Below, in pieces: positions 59,542 to 64,000 of a stretch of DNA of 64,000 bases. The notes under the pieces are model-generated. The model was not told the DNA's origin and searched no databases. It worked only from the letters and a program-made list of their open reading frames with translations. Each line of letters starts with the position of its first letter. Position 1 is the first letter of the stretch. This DNA comes from Citromicrobium sp. JLT1363. Lineage in GTDB: Bacteria; Pseudomonadota; Alphaproteobacteria; Sphingomonadales; Sphingomonadaceae. The position numbers were made by a program, and so were the translations under genes. The stretch spans positions 310,001-374,000 of the forward strand of contig NZ_AEUE01000002.1 in assembly GCF_000186705.1 (NCBI RefSeq), written 5' to 3'.

Positions 59542-61127
59542 CACGATCCTCCTGCGGGGGCATCGAAGCGGGTCTCGACCGTGTCGGTCTCGCGCTGTTC
59601 GTCGAGCGAGGTCAGCCGGAAGGTGAACTCGCGCGAGGTCGTATTGCTCGGCGCCATGACATAGGCGCGCACGGTGCGGATCTGGTCGGCGGGCACGTTG
59701 AAGGTGATGCTGGGCGCCGCCTCGCGTGCGTTGATCGTGTCGGTCCACATGCGCGCGCCGGGCAGACCTTCCACCGACACCTCCATCTCGCGCGGGCGGC
59801 TTTCCATATTGCGCAGCTTGAGCGTGTAGGAATTGCGGACGGAGCCGTCGCTCAGCAGCATGTAGGGCGGGTTGCGATCGGGCGATACGGTAAGGTCCGT
59901 ATGCGAGCGCGTGCCAAGCGCGAAGAGCAATGCCACGCCGATACCGCCCCACACGCCGAAATAGACGAAGGTACGCGGGCGCAGCAGCGCCTTCCATGCG
60001 GGCTGGGCGGGGTGCCCCTGCGCTTCCTCGCGGCATGCCTCCAGCGTGGCGTAGTCGATCAGGCCGCGCGGGCGACCGATGTCCTTCATCACGCGGTCGC
60101 ACGCATCGATGCACAAGGCGCAGGTGATGCAGCCGATCTGCGGGCCTTCGCGGATGTCGATGCCTGTGGGGCAGACTGCGACGCACTGGTTGCAATCGAT
60201 GCAGTCGCCGTAATGCTCGGGGTCCTTCTTCGCTTTCTTCAGGCTGCCGCGCGGCTCCCCGCGCCAGTCCTTGTAGGTGACGATCAGCGACTTCTCGTCC
60301 AGCATCGCGGTCTGGATACGGGGCCAGGGGCACATGTAGATGCACACCTGTTCGCGCATGAAGCCGCCCAGCGTGAAGGTGGTCAGCGTCAGGATGCCCA
60401 CGGTTGCGTAGGCCACCGGGGCGGCCTGTCCGGTGAAGAAGTCGGTGAACAGCGTCGGCGCATCGGCGAAATAGAGAATCCACGCACCGCCGGTCGCCAG
60501 GCTGATGAGCAGGTAGATCGACCATTTGAAGCTGCGCCGCGCGATCTTCTTCGGCCCCCAAGGCGCCTTGTCGAGCCGGGCACGCGCATTGCGGTCCCCG
60601 TCCACGAAGCGGTCGATATGCTGGAACAGGTCGGTCCATACGGTCTGCGGGCAGGCATAGCCGCACCACGCACGCCCCACCGCGCTGGTGACGAGGAACA
60701 GCCCGATCCCCGCCATGATGAGCAGGCCGGCGACGAAGTAGAATTCGTGCGGCCAGATCTCGATGCCGAACATGTAGAAGCGGCGATTGGCGAGATCGAC
60801 CAGAACCGCCTGGTCGGGTGCGAAGGGCCCGCGATCCCACCTGATCCAGGGCGTCAGATAATAGATCGCCAGCGTGACGAACATGACGAACCACTTGAAC
60901 CGCCGGAATGGTCCGTCGATCCGCTTGTTATGGACCGCCTTGCGCTTTTCGTAGAGCTTTTCGGGCATCTGCGTGCGCGGCGGTTCGTGCGGCTCGTGCC
61001 GCCGGGTGGGCGCTCCGGTCGAGGCGGTCGCGCTGGAGACGGGTTCGTTGGTCTTGGCGACCCCGTCGTCCAGTACGACCGACCAGTCGCGGTCTTTGCC
61101 CGCTCCGGTTTCGTCAGGGTTGTTCAT
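59541..61127 (-). CDS. ccoG: Cbb3 maturation protein CcoG (FixG/RdxA)
   Basis: A 528-residue membrane iron-sulfur protein. After a polar N-terminal region it has several membrane helices, GRAWCGYACPQTVWTDLF (cytoplasmic edge cysteines), VCIYMCPWPRIQ, and two 4Fe-4S motifs: CIDCNQCVAVCPTG and CITCALCIDACDRV. The C-terminal third is a periplasmic Ig-like domain. It is thought to reduce copper for oxidase assembly. The gene overlaps ccoP by 14 bases and ccoH by one base. Confidence 0.95.
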   Translation of the reverse strand: MNNPDETGAGKDRDWSVVLDDGVAKTNEPVSSATASTGAPTRRHEPHEPPRTQMPEKLYEKRKAVHNKRIDGPFRRFKWFVMFVTLAIYYLTPWIRWDRGPFAPDQAVLVDLANRRFYMFGIEIWPHEFYFVAGLLIMAGIGLFLVTSAVGRAWCGYACPQTVWTDLFQHIDRFVDGDRNARARLDKAPWGPKKIARRSFKWSIYLLISLATGGAWILYFADAPTLFTDFFTGQAAPVAYATVGILTLTTFTLGGFMREQVCIYMCPWPRIQTAMLDEKSLIVTYKDWRGEPRGSLKKAKKDPEHYGDCIDCNQCVAVCPTGIDIREGPQIGCITCALCIDACDRVMKDIGRPRGLIDYATLEACREEAQGHPAQPAWKALLRPRTFVYFGVWGGIGVALLFALGTRSHTDLTVSPDRNPPYMLLSDGSVRNSYTLKLRNMESRPREMEVSVEGLPGARMWTDTINAREAAPSITFNVPADQIRTVRAYVMAPSNTTSREFTFRLTSLDEQRETDTVETRFDAPAGGS

Positions 61128-62025
61128 CGACCTCTACCTCGGGATTGTCGGCGACCTCAACAAAGTCTTCGCCTCCCCCGAGCGAGTGGACATAGGCGGC
61201 AAGCATCTTGATCGTCACCGGATCGAGCCGCTCTCCCCAGGCGGGCATCACGCCCATCCGGGGGCCGAGAATCTGCCTGCGCAGGTCGGCGCGGTCGCCC
61301 CCGCGCAGCCAGATCGCATCGCTCAGGTTAGGCGCGCCGAATTCGCGTCCGCCCTTGCCCTGCGGCCCGTGGCAGGCGGCGCAGTTGTCCGCGAAGATCT
61401 GCGCGCCCGCAGCATTGGGCTGCGCCTTGCCGCTCAGCGAGAGGACATGGTCGACCACCGCGCCCAGCTGGGCCTCGTCGAAGGCGCCTTCGAAGGGCGG
61501 CATCACGCTCTGGCGGGTCTGGTCGTCTTCCGCCCAGCGAACCCCGTGGACGATCGTGTATTCGATGGCCTTCAGGTCACCGCCCCACAGCCATGCGTCG
61601 TCGTTGAGGTTCGGATAGCCGAGCTTCTGGTCCCCCGCACCGCCAGAGCCGTGGCACTGGCTGCAGTTGACCTGGAACGCGGCCCGGCCGCCCGCAACCG
61701 CACGGGCCATCAGCTCGCTATCGTCGGGCAGGCGTTCGATCGGGACGCGGGCCAGCTGCTCGCGGAAACCGACCTGCGCCTGATCGGCCAGGCGCATTTC
61801 CTCGGCCAGCTCGCCGCGGCTGGACCAGCCGAGCACGCCGTCGGTCGCCTTTTCGATCATCGGCCAGGCCGGATACAGGACGACATAGACGATCGCGAAG
61901 ATGATCGTGAGATAGAAGGTCCACAGCCACCAGCGCGGCAGTGGGGTGTTCAGCTCCTCGATCCCGTCCCATTCGTGGCCGACGGTTTCGGTGTTGGTCG
62001 CCTCATCGATGCGCTTATTGGCCAT
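61114..62025 (-). CDS. ccoP: Cbb3 oxidase di-haem cytochrome c subunit CcoP
   Basis: A 303-residue subunit with one N-terminal membrane helix (LWTFYLTIIFAIVYVVLYPAW) and two cytochrome c domains: CSQCH (121-125) and CAACH (215-219). HEWDGIEELNTPLPRWW is the family's N-terminal signature. It carries electrons to CcoO and CcoN. It starts within the end of ccoQ. Confidence 0.96.
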   Translation of the reverse strand: MANKRIDEATNTETVGHEWDGIEELNTPLPRWWLWTFYLTIIFAIVYVVLYPAWPMIEKATDGVLGWSSRGELAEEMRLADQAQVGFREQLARVPIERLPDDSELMARAVAGGRAAFQVNCSQCHGSGGAGDQKLGYPNLNDDAWLWGGDLKAIEYTIVHGVRWAEDDQTRQSVMPPFEGAFDEAQLGAVVDHVLSLSGKAQPNAAGAQIFADNCAACHGPQGKGGREFGAPNLSDAIWLRGGDRADLRRQILGPRMGVMPAWGERLDPVTIKMLAAYVHSLGGGEDFVEVADNPEVEVDEQP

Positions 62026-62179
62026 CGGCCTCGTCCTTGAAAATAGAGTTGGCTGCCTTGTTGGTGCGGCGCTTTGCGCCCGGCCTGAAGGGCCACAGGC
62101 ACAGGCCGAGATAGATCAGCAGCATGGCAAGCAGGCCGATGCTGTCCGCAAAGTGGCGCAGTTCCTCGTAGAAGGTCAT
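62015..62179 (-). CDS. ccoQ: Cbb3 oxidase small subunit CcoQ
   Basis: A 54-residue membrane protein: [20 protein letters not shown], a single helix with [16 protein letters not shown], then a basic tail ending in IFKDEADGQ. It overlaps ccoO by ATGA and ccoP by 11 bases. CcoQ keeps the oxidase complex stable in the presence of oxygen. Confidence 0.93.
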   Translation of the reverse strand: MTFYEELRHFADSIGLLAMLLIYLGLCLWPFRPGAKRRTNKAANSIFKDEADGQ

Positions 62180-62922
62180 CGGCCGGTCTCCTCGGCCAGT
62201 TCTTCGAGCGGGGCACCGCTTTCGAAATCGACCAGCGTACCCAGCATCTGCAGGTAGGCGATCAGCGCATCCATTTCGGTCACGCGGTCGGGATTGCCGT
62301 CGAAGTCGCGGATCTGCGCCTTGGGATAGCGTTCGGCCAGATCGCCTGCGTCCATGTCGGGATCGGCCTGGGCGAACAGGTCGGTCTCGGCCTTTTCCAG
62401 ATCGCTGTCCGTATAGGGCACGCCGACGGTCTGCAGCGCGCGCAGCATGGCCCGCGCATCGGCGATCTTCAGATCGTTTTCCGCCAGGAAGCCGTATTGC
62501 GGCATGATGCTTTCGGGCACCACGCTCTGCGGGTTCTCGAGGTGCTGGACGTGCCATTCGTCCGAATAGCGACCGCCAACGCGCGCCAGGTCAGGCCCCG
62601 TTCGCTTGGACCCCCACTGGAAGGGGTGGTCGTACATGCTTTCCGCCGCGAGACTGTAATGGCCGTAGCGTTCAACCTCGTCGCGGAAGGGGCGGATCAT
62701 CTGGCTGTGGCACGAATAGCACCCTTCGCGGATGTAGATGTCGCGTCCCGCCTGTTCCAGCGGGCTGTAGGGGCGCATCCCTTCCACTTCCTCGATCGTG
62801 TTGTCGATCCAGAACAGCGGGGCGATTTCCACGATGCCGCCGATCGCGACCGTCACGAAGGTCGCCGCGGCGAGCAGCGTGATATTCCGCTCCAGCTTTT
62901 TATGTTTTTCGGTCAGGCTCAT
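62176..62922 (-). CDS. ccoO: Cbb3 oxidase mono-haem cytochrome c subunit CcoO
   Basis: A 248-residue subunit. An N-terminal membrane anchor ([21 protein letters not shown]) is followed by the haem site CYSCH (68-72) in [17 protein letters not shown], and a Met ligand is likely in [10 protein letters not shown]. The ATG at 62922 is preceded by AGGA. It sits 11 bases after ccoN and overlaps ccoQ. Confidence 0.96.
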   Translation of the reverse strand: MSLTEKHKKLERNITLLAAATFVTVAIGGIVEIAPLFWIDNTIEEVEGMRPYSPLEQAGRDIYIREGCYSCHSQMIRPFRDEVERYGHYSLAAESMYDHPFQWGSKRTGPDLARVGGRYSDEWHVQHLENPQSVVPESIMPQYGFLAENDLKIADARAMLRALQTVGVPYTDSDLEKAETDLFAQADPDMDAGDLAERYPKAQIRDFDGNPDRVTEMDALIAYLQMLGTLVDFESGAPLEELAEETGR

Positions 62923-62933
62923 TTCGAAGGGTC

Positions 62934-64000
62934 CTATTCGGCTGGCACTGCGTCGGGAGCGGTCCCGGGAGCTGCGGAGGGCCGGGAGTCGACGATCGGC
63001 TTGTCCCTTTCGGCGTCGTAAGGGGTTTCGGTCATCGGCGCTTCGTTGCGCACCTTGCCCGCCAGCGTCATCCAGATGTTGTAGGTCATCACCAGCGCGC
63101 CGGAGAGGTAGAGCAGCCCGCCGGTCATGCGCATGATGAACATGGGGTGCAGGGCCGCGACCGTATCCGCGAAGCTGTTCACCAGGTAGCCGTCGGGCCC
63201 GTATTCGCGCCACATCAGGCCCTGGGTAACGCCCGCCACCCACATGCTGGCCGCGTAGAAGACGATCCCGACCGTAGCGAGCCAGAAGTGCCAGTTGATC
63301 ATCCGCAGGCTGTACATCCGCTCACGGTTCCACAGACGCGGGACCAGGTAGTACACGCAGGCGAAGGTGATCATGCCGTTCCAGCCCAGCGCGCCGGAAT
63401 GGACGTGGCCAATGGTCCAGTCGGTGTAGTGGCTCAGGCTGTTGACGCTCTTGATCGACAGCATCGGGCCTTCGAAGGTGCTCATGCCGTAGAAGGCCAG
63501 CGCCATCACCATCATCCGGATGATCGGATCGGTGCGGACCTTGTCCCATGCCCCGTTCAGGGTCATCAGGCCGTTGATCATGCCGCCCCAGCTGGGCATC
63601 CACAGCATCACCGAGAACACCATGCCCAGCGTCTGCGCCCAGTCGGGCAGTGCGGTGTAGTGCAGGTGGTGAGGACCGGCCCAGATGTAGAGGAAGATCA
63701 GCGACCAGAAGTGGATGATCGACAGGCGATAGCTGTAGATCGGACGTTCGGCCTGTTTGGGCACGAAGTAGTACATCATCGCCAGGAAGCCGGCGGTCAG
63801 GAAGAAGCCGACCGCGTTATGGCCGTACCACCACTGGGTCAGCGCATCCTGCACGCCTGCAAAGGCGCTGTAGCTGCGTGAGCCGAGGAAGCTGACGGGC
63901 ACAGCCAGGTTGTTGACCACGTGCAGCATCGCGATGGTCACGATGAAGGCGAGGTAGAACCAGTTGGCGACGTAGATATGCGGTTCGTTACGGCGCAGCA
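62934..64000 (-). CDS. ccoN: Cbb3 cytochrome oxidase catalytic subunit CcoN (5' end outside window)
   Basis: The last 354 residues of the haem-copper oxidase core. [21 protein letters not shown] holds a His near the active site, [22 protein letters not shown] holds the copper-side His pair, and [17 protein letters not shown] the conserved loop before the low-spin haem His. The C terminus is a charged tail. The frame stays open to the window edge, so start and promoter are not visible. Confidence 0.96.
   Translation of the reverse strand, partial: LRRNEPHIYVANWFYLAFIVTIAMLHVVNNLAVPVSFLGSRSYSAFAGVQDALTQWWYGHNAVGFFLTAGFLAMMYYFVPKQAERPIYSYRLSIIHFWSLIFLYIWAGPHHLHYTALPDWAQTLGMVFSVMLWMPSWGGMINGLMTLNGAWDKVRTDPIIRMMVMALAFYGMSTFEGPMLSIKSVNSLSHYTDWTIGHVHSGALGWNGMITFACVYYLVPRLWNRERMYSLRMINWHFWLATVGIVFYAASMWVAGVTQGLMWREYGPDGYLVNSFADTVAALHPMFIMRMTGGLLYLSGALVMTYNIWMTLAGKVRNEAPMTETPYDAERDKPIVDSRPSAAPGTAPDAVPAE

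Overview
The window looks like the chromosome of an aerobic, GC-rich alphaproteobacterium. The families present (FecI/FecR/TonB-receptor set, NodT-type efflux porin, CzcCBA with several CDF transporters, PIG-L/NodS-like cluster, ccoNOQP-ccoGHIS) fit Sphingomonadales, probably the Erythrobacter/Citromicrobium side. That placement is inferred from gene content only. No rRNA or tRNA gene and no CRISPR array was seen.

Layout. (1) 1-5.7 kb: the 3' end of a P4-type integrase, an unknown gene, an AlpA-type regulator, and then a two-gene module made of an uncharacterised 513-residue protein and a 789-residue phospholipase-D-fold protein whose genes overlap by ATGA. This is the typical setting of a phage-defence cargo. 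(2) 5.7-10.6 kb: a VOC protein, an orphan tyrosine recombinase, two frameshifted stress/membrane genes (GSP17M-like and MgtC-like), an intact DUF389 membrane protein and a DUF892 (YciF-like) protein. (3) 10.6-14.3 kb: a tight set of glycosyltransferase, acyl-CoA dehydrogenase-like, PIG-L deacetylase and NodS-like methyltransferase genes, probably one biosynthetic pathway of unknown product. (4) 14.3-19.2 kb: zinc alcohol dehydrogenase, SRPBCC protein and a large-subunit catalase on the minus strand, then a decayed DUF389 paralogue.

(5) 19.6-29.3 kb: a metal-resistance block on the minus strand (CDF transporter, DUF3703, His-rich secreted protein, CzcC, CzcB, CzcA, STAS-like protein, two more CDF transporters). 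It is headed by a divergent cadR with a clear MerR-type operator. (6) 29.6-38.7 kb: a four-gene restriction-modification-like system (SNF2/PLD-like helicase, DUF4391, beta-class type III-like methyltransferase, type III-like Res) whose methyltransferase has an AT-richer central segment, which suggests exchange of the specificity region. (7) 39.4-47.2 kb: FecI sigma factor, FecR, TonB-dependent receptor with STN domain, and M16 peptidase. (8) 47.4-54.1 kb: a tripartite RND multidrug efflux operon with a divergent TetR repressor and a perfect palindromic operator candidate.

(9) 54.1-64 kb: ompW and hemN share one perfect FNR-type box. They are followed by the minus-strand cbb3 oxidase operon ccoN(partial)-ccoO-ccoQ-ccoP-ccoG-ccoH-ccoI-ccoS plus two small unknown genes. 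The genes from ccoO to the first small gene overlap their neighbours, by 1 to 14 bases. This right-hand part is a low-oxygen respiration and haem module.

The most interesting candidates are the PLD two-gene module next to int-alpA, the four-gene helicase/DUF4391/Mod/Res system with its mosaic methyltransferase, and the glycosyltransferase/ACAD/PIG-L/methyltransferase pathway.
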